Shown in pieces: positions 1 to 7,008 of a DNA stretch of 10,980 nt; position 1 is the stretch's first letter, and every line of letters starts with the position of its first letter. Below the pieces are notes generated by a model. That model saw only the letters and a list, made by a program, of their open reading frames with translations. It had not been told where the DNA came from and did not search any database. Source of the DNA: Candidatus Zixiibacteriota bacterium (lineage in GTDB: Bacteria > Zixibacteria > MSB-5A5 > GN15 > FEB-12). The position numbers were made by a program, and so were the translations under genes. The stretch lies in assembly GCA_030642845.1 (NCBI GenBank), contig DAOWMZ010000029.1:1-10980 (forward strand), written 5' to 3'.

Positions 1-1520
1 AGATCAACTACCGACATCAAGGTTCTGTCGAAGTTTTCATCAATTTTATAAGTCCATAGTTGGTTTTTGGAAGTAGCTACAATAAAAAGAGAATCATGAT
101 AACAAGCCGATATGATATTACCAAAATAATTCCAGGGTGGAAATGTCTCAAATTTCCCTGAATCAGTTAGAATATATGCCTGGGCATAAACACGACTTAA
201 GGAAATAATTGTTTGAAAAGTATCTCCCGGATTACGTATATATAAAAAATCATCAACTTGGGAATCATCAAAAGAAAATGCTCTATCGACATAAAAGGAG
301 TCCGGATCCAGACTGTTTTTGATAAGGGTAACCCGATTGATGTCTTTGTAATAGACAATCAGAGTATCTCCATTATTTCTAACAGTATTAATGCCTTTAA
401 TATCATCATAGATGGTATAAGAAACCTCTGGAGTATCTTTTATATTAAAATCAAAAACATCCAAAGGATTATCACCCCCCCCGGTAAATAATTTTCCTTC
501 ATGAAACAGTAGGGAGTTAATCGGCCCCGATCGGTTAAGTCCCTGCCTAACCATTGAAATATTATCAAGATCATAGATATTAAATCCGCCTGATACACTA
601 GGCATCAAGAACTGATAACCATCATCATTATGTAAAATATCTCCATCGATTTTACCCTGACTGATTTCTGTAAATGATTCAATTTCCGGATTAACCTTGT
701 CAAAAGTATGAATATAACGGTTACTCCAGAAAACATAATCATTTGGAGTAACCATGACTTTACGGGGATAATCAATATCAGTGATTGAATCTACAATCCC
801 TGATCCAAATAAACCAAAATTACCAATTAGTGCTGTTTTTGTTCTTTGTAATAAAATAAAGTCTTCATCATCTCTTACAAAATAATTACACTCATGGGGA
901 ACATAGAGATAATCAATAAAATCGGGCGGTCCACTCAGTCCCAGTTTATATCTCAGAATCCCGTTGTAGTTATCCAGCATATAAAGCGTATCATTTTCAA
1001 CCTGTAACTGAGTGCATAATATTCCAATCATACTGGAATCAACAAAAGAAGCATTGCCATAACCGTCAAATACGTACCTCCAGAGACCATCAAACCATGA
1101 AGTAAGAAACAGGCTCTTGCGATTGATAGCATAATCCGCAAAAGCAATCCCCGGATCGAGAGTCCACATATGTTCCATCTCAGGTAGATTTTTCAAATTG
1201 TAAACAAGAAGTCTGAAATCATCAGTCTGGACAACATAGATACTGTCCATGCTCTTTTGTTTTAATAAAGTATGATTAACAGGAATTACATTGACAACAT
1301 CAAAGGCTTTTTTAGAACTGAAATATTCACAAACAACAATGGCATCATCAGCAATCCCCACCGTATATTTGCTATTTATTGCAGTCAGAGCATTTATTTC
1401 ATTCCAGAGGAAAGTATTATCCGGACTGTCCGGTAGTTCCGGATCACCAGCATGAATACTTATGCTCATAATAAGAAGCAATAAAGTAGCAATAAAAATT
1501 TTGAGTCGGCTGTTTGTCAT
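1..1520 (-). CDS. Secreted beta-propeller-like protein, partial (3' end beyond left edge)
   Basis: Starting at the ATG at 1520-1518, the minus-strand frame stays open for 506 codons to the left edge, so the C-terminus is missing. The N-terminus is a typical Sec signal peptide: MTNSRLK, a hydrophobic run, then SIHA with likely cleavage after residue 24 before GDPELPD. The mature part is rich in short beta-strand-like units of the kind V-x-N-D-T-L-Y-M-L-D-N or L-L-F-H-E-G-K-L-F-T-G-G, with many Asp, Tyr and Trp. This suggests a WD40/LVIVD-like propeller read-out protein, but I recognise no catalytic motif and no named family. The start overlaps the stop of the upstream protease gene as ATGA, so the two are very probably one translationally coupled transcript. 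A C-terminal T9SS sorting domain like that of its partner would be expected, but that part is not visible. A G8 tract on the coding strand (475-482) lies in frame. Sure of the coding frame; function unknown. Confidence 0.85.
   Translation of the reverse strand, partial: MTNSRLKIFIATLLLLIMSISIHAGDPELPDSPDNTFLWNEINALTAINSKYTVGIADDAIVVCEYFSSKKAFDVVNVIPVNHTLLKQKSMDSIYVVQTDDFRLLVYNLKNLPEMEHMWTLDPGIAFADYAINRKSLFLTSWFDGLWRYVFDGYGNASFVDSSMIGILCTQLQVENDTLYMLDNYNGILRYKLGLSGPPDFIDYLYVPHECNYFVRDDEDFILLQRTKTALIGNFGLFGSGIVDSITDIDYPRKVMVTPNDYVFWSNRYIHTFDKVNPEIESFTEISQGKIDGDILHNDDGYQFLMPSVSGGFNIYDLDNISMVRQGLNRSGPINSLLFHEGKLFTGGGDNPLDVFDFNIKDTPEVSYTIYDDIKGINTVRNNGDTLIVYYKDINRVTLIKNSLDPDSFYVDRAFSFDDSQVDDFLYIRNPGDTFQTIISLSRVYAQAYILTDSGKFETFPPWNYFGNIISACYHDSLFIVATSKNQLWTYKIDENFDRTLMSVVD
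475..482 (-). repeat. G8 homopolymer tract inside the propeller-like gene
   Basis: Eight consecutive C on the plus strand read as eight G on the coding strand, inside codons for T-G-G-G-D. The frame is open on both sides as assembled. Such tracts are prone to slippage in replication and in sequencing, so a frameshifted variant could exist. Confidence 0.9.
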
Positions 1521-4500
1521 TTTACATATTGCATTTTTCGAGTTATTGATGTCTCCCCGGTCTGAAGACGATAAAGATAAACTCCGGACGCATAATCGGA
1601 ACCATTAAATTCCACTTCATGATACCCGGCACTAAATTCTCCGTCAGCCAGAGTAGTTACTTCCTGCCCCAGAATATTATAAACCACAAGCTTTGCTTGT
1701 CTTTTGTCAGGTACCGAAAAGTTTATTGTAGTACTGGGGTTAAAAGGATTTGGATAATTTTGTTTGAGAGTTACGGTATGAGGTAAAATATTATTTTCAT
1801 CATTAATTCCGGTTGTGTATTGGGTTGATTTTGTAATTCCGCTATTATAATTATCACCAAGGAAGCGGAAAGTATTCCTGCCTTCATCAACCGAAGCTTC
1901 AAAATCCCAAGCCAACAGGGTAGCGGCATCACTGTTAATAACCAATTCTACCAACCCGTCATTATCAATATCATCAACAAGAGGAGCAAAGCGCGAGGAA
2001 AAAACCTGATACGGACGAGCCGGAGTATTGATCGGCCATCCGGGAACAGGGTTGGCTTGATAATCAAGAATGTGAATTTTCTCGCTGCCGGTACCGGGGA
2101 AAATATAGCCGGATCGTATAATAATTTCAGGGAAATCATCTCCTATAAGATTAGCCACACCCGGAGTACCAAAAGCAAGGGGAGCAGAATAAGCTTCACC
2201 GTAGGGTCTTCCTTCTCGGATAATATACGGAGTACCATCTGATTTAAAAATATATAGTGAAGCAATATCGTATTCAAAGAAAGTGCATAATATTTCAGGA
2301 ATGCCGTCAAGATCAAGATCAGCCGCAATCGGATAAGAACCAATCCAGGTTGAAACATCAGGCAACGCCACTGGCCATCCTGGGTAATCATCTGTCCCCT
2401 GGGTTTTGACCCATATATGAGTCCCTTCGGATGTTCTACCCAAGGTTATAATTTCAGGGTATCCATCCAGATTAAAATCCGCCAGTGCCGTCCCAAAAAC
2501 ATTACCAACATGCAGAACGGTCGGATCATCCAAATCAAATGCCGGTTCTCCATTTGATCCGTTAAAAAGGCTTAAACCGGTATAAGGAAAAGGGGCTGTG
2601 TATCCTGCCACAACTTCAAAAAGGTCATCCCCGTTCAGATTAGCAGTAGTCACAAATGGTGATGTCCCTCCTGCCAGACCATAGGAAAATGAGAGCCTGT
2701 CGGTTACTTGTGCAAACAATCCTTCCAAACCAAAGAAATATGAGAAACCATTAAAACGATAGGCAAGGATTTCTCCTGATTTATTTAGAATCAGTATTGC
2801 TGAATCCGGAACTGCTCCAGGTTCAGAATCAAGCCTTAACCTGGCGATTGTCGGATTTGGAAAAGCGTATTCATATGAAATTCTACCTGTGTAACACTCC
2901 AGAAGTGCATCCGCTACTGTATTAGAGCCATCATAATTAATAATGTGAATTCCGCTTTCATTGGTGCAGATAATATCTTTCAGACCATTTCCATCAACAT
3001 CATAAATAGCCGGAACACAGCGCATATCTAAACCGACATAGGCCGGGAACCCATCCACTAACTGGCCGTTATCACCTCTGAAAACAAGAAGACCGTTGGA
3101 TGAAGGTGCAATAACTTCCATTATACCGTCATTATTTAAGTCAGCACACACCGGAGTCATTCCTCCAAACCCTCCTAAACTCTGAGGCCAGCCATTGGAA
3201 AATGTAGAGGTGACATGAACTGTAACTGAATCACTGATTATCCCAAAAGAAAAATAACCATCAACTGTTATTAGAAAATATCCGGTGTCGTCTCCCGAAA
3301 TCGACCAATCGAACATGAGAGAATCAAAAAACTCTCCTGTCGATGAAGTCAGCCAGACTGCCGGATCCACAATATTACCGTATGATACTACAATTGAGTC
3401 ATAATCAGATCCATAAGCCGAACCTATTATGGGGAGGTTATAGTCGAGATCCTCGCCATCTTCCGGCGATGTTATCTCAAGATGATTTGATCTTACATAT
3501 TTAACAGTAATCGAAGAAGAATTATCAAAATCATCTGTTAATTTAAAAGTGATAAATCCGTTTACATCAGTTGCATCAAAAGTATAAATCAAAGAATCAA
3601 TTGGAACCGAACCTCCTGATCCCAATAACTGCCAGTTCTCTGATCCCAATCCGAAAGCATATTCAAGCATCCATCCACCGGTATAACCAGCAACCGTTGC
3701 TATATTTATCGGAATATCAGAAGTATAACGATTGAAGCGGGTTAAATTGGAGAAAAAGATACTCCCTCCATCCAATAGAGCAAGAGAAGCATCAATGTTC
3801 AAATAACCATAACCTGATAATGTATCCGGACCGGGCAGAAAATCACCTGTGTCCATAGGGTCCACCAAATCAGTAGCCCCAAATTTTAACACCTGTTCCA
3901 TTGTCTCCCAGGAAATTTCGGGGTGAACAGAAATAAGCAACCCGGCTGCACCGGCTACAACAGGAGCAGACATTGATGTGCCATCTGCCAGATAATAATA
4001 ATCATCAATTATCCTCACTTCCGGTTCCATACTGGGGTAGGGGCCATACATATCAGTCCCTTCCGCTCTCAATGAGAGAATATCCAAACCGGGAGCAATT
4101 AAATCTATATGAGATCCAAATGTTGAGAAAGCTGTTTTGAAACCATCAGAGTTTCCGGCACCAATCACAAAGGTTGAATCATATCCGGCAGGATAATATC
4201 GGGTGTTATCGCCGCTGTTTCCTGCTGCAATGCAAACCAAAACATTATTATCCCTGGCAAATCTAAGAGCATCACGCAAAAATGTAGATTCAAAAGGAGA
4301 CCCCCAACTAACATTTATTATCTGAGCACCGGAATTTACCGCATATAATACCCCGGCTGTTGCCACGGCAACAGTGGCATTCGGGCGGATTTTAACCGGC
4401 GTTATTTCCACATTAGGGGCTATTCCCACAATGCCTGTTCCATTGGCATTGGCTCCGATAATCCCGGCAATATGAGTACCATGACCGACTATATCGGTAG

Positions 4501-5209
4501 GATCAATATCTCCCTGCGGATCAAAAATTTCTATCACATCACCTGACACATCATAACCGATAGTGTCATCAACAATGCCATTATGATCATCATCTATATT
4601 ATTATATGGGATCTCATCGCGGTTTCTCCAGATCCGTCCTTCCAGTTCCGGATGATAAATATCAACACCGGTATCAACTATTGCAATAACTACTCGGGTA
4701 TTCTCTGCTGGTGGATTTTCATAAAGAGGAGACAGATTAATATCCTTGCCGATTGTGCCGGATTTAATAATCAGTTCATCATTAAATGCACCTGATATCC
4801 GATCTATGCCAAAATATTCCTGTCCGGTATTATACAAATACCATTGATTGGGGAAATGATTATCGGTGGGATATTCAAAAAACTCAATATAATAATCAGG
4901 TTCTATGTACTCAATATTGTCCGCTCCAAAAAGGGCGACTAAGTCGCTTTCGGAAAGAGATTGGGAATTATCTCGGATAGTATAAACTCTGTCACAGATA
5001 CTGCTGCCAACTAATTCTGATTTTATCCTAAGATAAGTTACTTTGTTAAGGCTGGCATCTTTGCCCAAAGACTGTGCCATTCCAATCGGGTCAACATCTT
5101 TTTTAAATTTAACAATATATTTCCCCTGTACCGGCCCGGTGGGAGAATCGGAAGCTATAATACTGACAGTTAAAAACAAAAATATTACAAATGATAAAAA
5201 TAATTTCAT
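1517..5209 (-). CDS. Subtilisin-like (S8) secreted serine protease with FG-GAP tail and T9SS C-terminal domain
   Basis: A 1230-residue extracellular protease. Domains, numbered from the chosen start: signal peptide 1-20 (MKLFLSFVIF...IIAS); a propeptide-like region about 29-109 beginning GKYIVKFK; the subtilisin domain about 121-475; an Ig-like linker to about 670; a propeller of seven D-x-D/N-x-D-G-x-x-E-type calcium-loop motifs at roughly 690, 737, 857, 911, 964, 1020 and 1080, interspersed with G-W/F-P turns; and a YPNPFNPS sorting domain about 1147-1230. The catalytic triad is complete: Asp179 (IVDTGVD), His243 (GHGTH) and Ser412 (GTSMSAP), with oxyanion Asn331 (AAGNSG). The start at 5209 is preferred because MKLFL opens the signal peptide and GAGG lies 5 nt upstream. 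The in-frame ATG at 5317 would bury the signal peptide and overlaps the predicted promoter. The stop overlaps the next gene as ATGA. By family knowledge the C-terminal domain directs export by type IX secretion and removal or anchoring at the cell surface. The substrate is unknown. Confidence 0.93.
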   Translation of the reverse strand: MKLFLSFVIFLFLTVSIIASDSPTGPVQGKYIVKFKKDVDPIGMAQSLGKDASLNKVTYLRIKSELVGSSICDRVYTIRDNSQSLSESDLVALFGADNIEYIEPDYYIEFFEYPTDNHFPNQWYLYNTGQEYFGIDRISGAFNDELIIKSGTIGKDINLSPLYENPPAENTRVVIAIVDTGVDIYHPELEGRIWRNRDEIPYNNIDDDHNGIVDDTIGYDVSGDVIEIFDPQGDIDPTDIVGHGTHIAGIIGANANGTGIVGIAPNVEITPVKIRPNATVAVATAGVLYAVNSGAQIINVSWGSPFESTFLRDALRFARDNNVLVCIAAGNSGDNTRYYPAGYDSTFVIGAGNSDGFKTAFSTFGSHIDLIAPGLDILSLRAEGTDMYGPYPSMEPEVRIIDDYYYLADGTSMSAPVVAGAAGLLISVHPEISWETMEQVLKFGATDLVDPMDTGDFLPGPDTLSGYGYLNIDASLALLDGGSIFFSNLTRFNRYTSDIPINIATVAGYTGGWMLEYAFGLGSENWQLLGSGGSVPIDSLIYTFDATDVNGFITFKLTDDFDNSSSITVKYVRSNHLEITSPEDGEDLDYNLPIIGSAYGSDYDSIVVSYGNIVDPAVWLTSSTGEFFDSLMFDWSISGDDTGYFLITVDGYFSFGIISDSVTVHVTSTFSNGWPQSLGGFGGMTPVCADLNNDGIMEVIAPSSNGLLVFRGDNGQLVDGFPAYVGLDMRCVPAIYDVDGNGLKDIICTNESGIHIINYDGSNTVADALLECYTGRISYEYAFPNPTIARLRLDSEPGAVPDSAILILNKSGEILAYRFNGFSYFFGLEGLFAQVTDRLSFSYGLAGGTSPFVTTANLNGDDLFEVVAGYTAPFPYTGLSLFNGSNGEPAFDLDDPTVLHVGNVFGTALADFNLDGYPEIITLGRTSEGTHIWVKTQGTDDYPGWPVALPDVSTWIGSYPIAADLDLDGIPEILCTFFEYDIASLYIFKSDGTPYIIREGRPYGEAYSAPLAFGTPGVANLIGDDFPEIIIRSGYIFPGTGSEKIHILDYQANPVPGWPINTPARPYQVFSSRFAPLVDDIDNDGLVELVINSDAATLLAWDFEASVDEGRNTFRFLGDNYNSGITKSTQYTTGINDENNILPHTVTLKQNYPNPFNPSTTINFSVPDKRQAKLVVYNILGQEVTTLADGEFSAGYHEVEFNGSDYASGVYLYRLQTGETSITRKMQYVK

Positions 5210-5214
5210 TATCG

Positions 5215-5218
5215 CCTC
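5215..5218 (-). promoter_or_regulatory. Ribosome binding site of the S8 protease
   Basis: GAGG on the minus strand sits 5 nt before the ATG at 5209. It selects the start that leaves the signal peptide at the N-terminus, over the in-frame ATG 36 codons upstream. Confidence 0.6.
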
Positions 5219-5228
5219 ATAATCTATA

Positions 5229-5293
5229 ACTCGAAATATTCCCAGATAATTTGGTAAATAAGTACTTCGAGTAAAGACATTCGAAATCTCCCA
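5229..5293 (-). repeat. Inverted and direct TCGAA-centred repeats in the protease leader
   Basis: In the roughly 100-nt leader between the predicted promoter and the protease start, ACTCGAA (5229-5235) and TTCGAGT (5266-5272) form a 7-bp inverted repeat with a 30-nt spacer. Two near-identical direct copies, TCGAAATATTCCCA (5231-5244) and TCGAAATCTCCCA (5281-5293), begin exactly 50 bp apart. They could be an operator pair or a structured leader. The repeats are directly visible; the function is a guess. Confidence 0.4.
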
Positions 5294-5317
5294 AACGTTT
5301 AATGTCTCCCTCGTCAT

Positions 5318-5345
5318 AAGATAATATAGTTCAAGGAGTTGTCAA
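5318..5345 (-). promoter_or_regulatory. Predicted sigma70-like promoter for the protease operon
   Basis: On the minus strand a perfect -35 TTGACA (5345-5340) is followed, after a 16-nt spacer, by TATCTT (5323-5318). Transcription would begin near 5311, just downstream of the terminator of the preceding gene, giving a leader of about 100 nt. FCB bacteria may use a different promoter consensus, so this is a candidate only. Confidence 0.45.
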
Positions 5346-5427
5346 GACATTATCAATGCATTACAAATGTTATACTTAATTAGTTCTTGCACTGTCAGGC
5401 ACGGAGTCTATTAATACACTCAATAAA

Positions 5428-5452
5428 AAAGCCCGCAAAAAATGCGGGCTTT
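5428..5452 (-). terminator. Intrinsic terminator after the VWA lipoprotein gene (probably bidirectional)
   Basis: A perfect 10-bp stem, AAAGCCCGCA (5428-5437) with TGCGGGCTTT (5443-5452), has a 5-nt A loop on the plus strand. In the minus direction the stem is followed by a run of T (complement of the A run at 5425-5430), the classic rho-independent form. It lies 23 nt past the lipoprotein stop codon and isolates that gene from the protease operon downstream. Confidence 0.92.
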
Positions 5453-5475
5453 AATAAGCTTATATAACAATAACG

Positions 5476-6639
5476 TTATGAACAGTAATTGATACTGGTA
5501 ATCTCAATGAAACCATTGGCTCCTTCATCATAGATATAAATCATGATAGTATGATAAAAATCACAATCCGGGTTGGAAGTAATAAATTCAATCAGATAAC
5601 TGTTGGTAAGAGAACCTACAATTGGCAGAGAACTTAAATCCAGATCAGATGCATTACCTTGAACAAACGCCACTGTTCCACCGGTACATTCTGATAATTC
5701 CCATGGACGTTCGTCAACATTATCTACCCAATTATAACCAGTTGTATCATCACTAAAAACCGTATGAATATTTGCTCTACCTGCCATCAAATCACAAAGA
5801 AAGCTTGTACTCCACTCTTCAATACCATCAGGTTGTGTTTCTTCATCAGTGAAATTGATATATTGACGAGAGGCACCTGAACGCCAGTCAAAATTTTCAT
5901 CGGCAAATCTAATACCAATCACACCGTTTTCGTTATATCCAAAACCCGGAGCAAAAGTTTGTGCAGCTGTCTCAAGCTCATCAGCATCGGAACCACCATA
6001 TCCTACAGTACGATTAGTTCCAGTAACTGGTACACCATTTCGTTCATTTAGAAATGCTTCCAGTCCTTCAGCAGTTGTAAAATTTATTGCTCCATTTGGC
6101 TGGCCATAATATCCCACACATCCGAACCGAATATCCAAACCACTTGCTTCAAGAAGCTGAGCGAATCTTACAATACCTGCAGCAATTGAATCCGCCTCGG
6201 GGCCCATACTCCCTGAATTATCCACCGTAAAGACAACATCTGCCAAAAGAATATTGGAAGAATCTACTCTGGTAATCTTCAATCCTCTCGGTTCGCCATC
6301 TTCAAAGAGGAAGAAATTTTCACCATAGACCGGTGTTATCGGTTCACCGGTAATGGGGTTGAATAATCCACTGACATTTATTTCCACACAATTCGGTGAG
6401 CATTCCCCAAGGCTGAAACTGGTTGATGGATGAATATTACCAATGTTAATCGGCGGCAGCGACCCTTCACTTCCGGATGGATTACTTGGTATGCCACAAC
6501 TACCGGCATCTTCATCAGAATAATCCGGATCATCGTAGGTTGGGTCCGAAAGAAATGAATAATCCTCATCGTCACAACCGACTGTGACCAATAATAATAG
6601 CATGCTAACTGCCAGTACTTTTAGCAGTAAACTACGCAT
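5476..6639 (-). CDS. von Willebrand factor A-domain lipoprotein
   Basis: A 387-residue predicted lipoprotein. From the chosen start at 6639 the N-terminus MRSLLLKVLAVSMLLLLVTVGC is a type II signal peptide whose lipidated cysteine would be Cys22. An extremely acidic tether follows (11 of residues 23-44 are Asp or Glu). A VWA domain starts near residue 134 with the metal-ion-dependent adhesion site DNSGS (Asp140, Ser142, Ser144); a later acidic residue in NFTDEE (Asp265) is a candidate for the remaining ligand. VWA domains bind proteins through a coordinated divalent metal, so an adhesion or scaffold role on the envelope is likely; the partner is unknown. The start at 6639 has AAGGAG 7 nt upstream. 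The longer in-frame ATG at 6687 would put 16 charged and polar residues before the signal peptide and is rejected. The gene is followed by a strong terminator, so it is probably monocistronic. Several cysteines in the mature part suggest disulfides outside the cytoplasm. Confidence 0.88.
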   Translation of the reverse strand: MRSLLLKVLAVSMLLLLVTVGCDDEDYSFLSDPTYDDPDYSDEDAGSCGIPSNPSGSEGSLPPINIGNIHPSTSFSLGECSPNCVEINVSGLFNPITGEPITPVYGENFFLFEDGEPRGLKITRVDSSNILLADVVFTVDNSGSMGPEADSIAAGIVRFAQLLEASGLDIRFGCVGYYGQPNGAINFTTAEGLEAFLNERNGVPVTGTNRTVGYGGSDADELETAAQTFAPGFGYNENGVIGIRFADENFDWRSGASRQYINFTDEETQPDGIEEWSTSFLCDLMAGRANIHTVFSDDTTGYNWVDNVDERPWELSECTGGTVAFVQGNASDLDLSSLPIVGSLTNSYLIEFITSNPDCDFYHTIMIYIYDEGANGFIEITSINYCS

Positions 6640-6646
6640 ATTAATA

Positions 6647-6652
6647 CTCCTT
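6647..6652 (-). promoter_or_regulatory. Ribosome binding site of the VWA lipoprotein
   Basis: AAGGAG on the minus strand, 7 nt before the ATG at 6639, is a near-ideal Shine-Dalgarno and decides the start. Confidence 0.8.
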
Positions 6653-6693
6653 GTATTTTTATAAAAATTATATCTTCTAAACTTCACCTGCCC

Positions 6694-6757
6694 CTATACC
6701 AACTCACCCACTGTAAATGCGGTATAGAGAGAATTTTTCCTGTTTTTCGACAGGAAA
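6694..6757 (-). repeat. Two consecutive inverted repeats in the leader of the lipoprotein gene
   Basis: CTATACC (6694-6700) pairs with GGTATAG (6721-6727) across a 20-nt spacer. Directly beside it TTTCCTGT (6736-6743) pairs perfectly with ACAGGAAA (6750-6757) across 6 nt. Both lie 55-120 nt before the lipoprotein start and could be regulator sites or hairpins in its 5' leader. No U-run follows on either strand, so neither looks like a terminator. The rest of the gene-free 6640-7008 region is AT-rich and shows only the candidate promoter listed for asnB. Confidence 0.5.
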
Positions 6758-6929
6758 CAGATTTCAATTAACCAGCCACAAAGAACATAATATTATTGTG
6801 TATTGTCAATTATAAAATTAGAACATTTATTCGATCAGATCACTTAAATATTTAAATCGTAACAGCTTTCTGGTATTTTATATATAATTAAGGAAATTAT
6901 TATGACATTTTAATCTTTTTAGCTGATTC

Positions 6930-6959
6930 TTAACATTTTTATGACGAAATTCCGATAAT
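6930..6959 (+). promoter_or_regulatory. Predicted sigma70-like promoter for the amidotransferase gene
   Basis: TTAACA (6930-6935), an 18-nt spacer and GATAAT (6954-6959) lie about 50 nt before the ATG at 7009. Each hexamer differs from consensus by one base. The region is very AT-rich, so chance matches are likely. Confidence 0.4.
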
Positions 6960-7008
6960 AAATGGCATAAAGAGTATAGTTTTTACATTAAAGATAAGTA
7001 TAACTTCA

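Noticed and set aside
258..491. Plus-strand 77-codon frame near the left edge
   Set aside because: Antisense to the open propeller-like frame that runs the full 1520 bases; no RBS and a composition typical of a shadow.
1948..2391. Minus- and plus-strand open frames inside the propeller tail of the protease
   Set aside because: Out-of-frame with a clearly conserved domain; translations are Leu/Ile-rich with no recognisable motif.
4583..4980. Plus-strand open frames opposite the protease gene
   Set aside because: They lie antisense to the conserved subtilisin domain, with low-complexity Ile/Asn-rich translations and no RBS; shadows of the real gene.
5210..5317. Upstream in-frame ATG (5317) as start of the S8 protease
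   Set aside because: It would place 36 residues before an obvious signal peptide, and the ATG abuts the predicted -10 element; the ATG at 5209 has GAGG 5 nt upstream.
6640..6687. Upstream in-frame ATG (6687) as start of the VWA lipoprotein
   Set aside because: It adds charged residues before a lipoprotein signal peptide and skips the ideal AAGGAG at 6647-6652.
6804..6809. TTGACA on the minus strand as -35 of the lipoprotein promoter
   Set aside because: No acceptable -10 hexamer at 15-19 nt spacing; the nearest AT-rich hexamers are at 11-14 nt.
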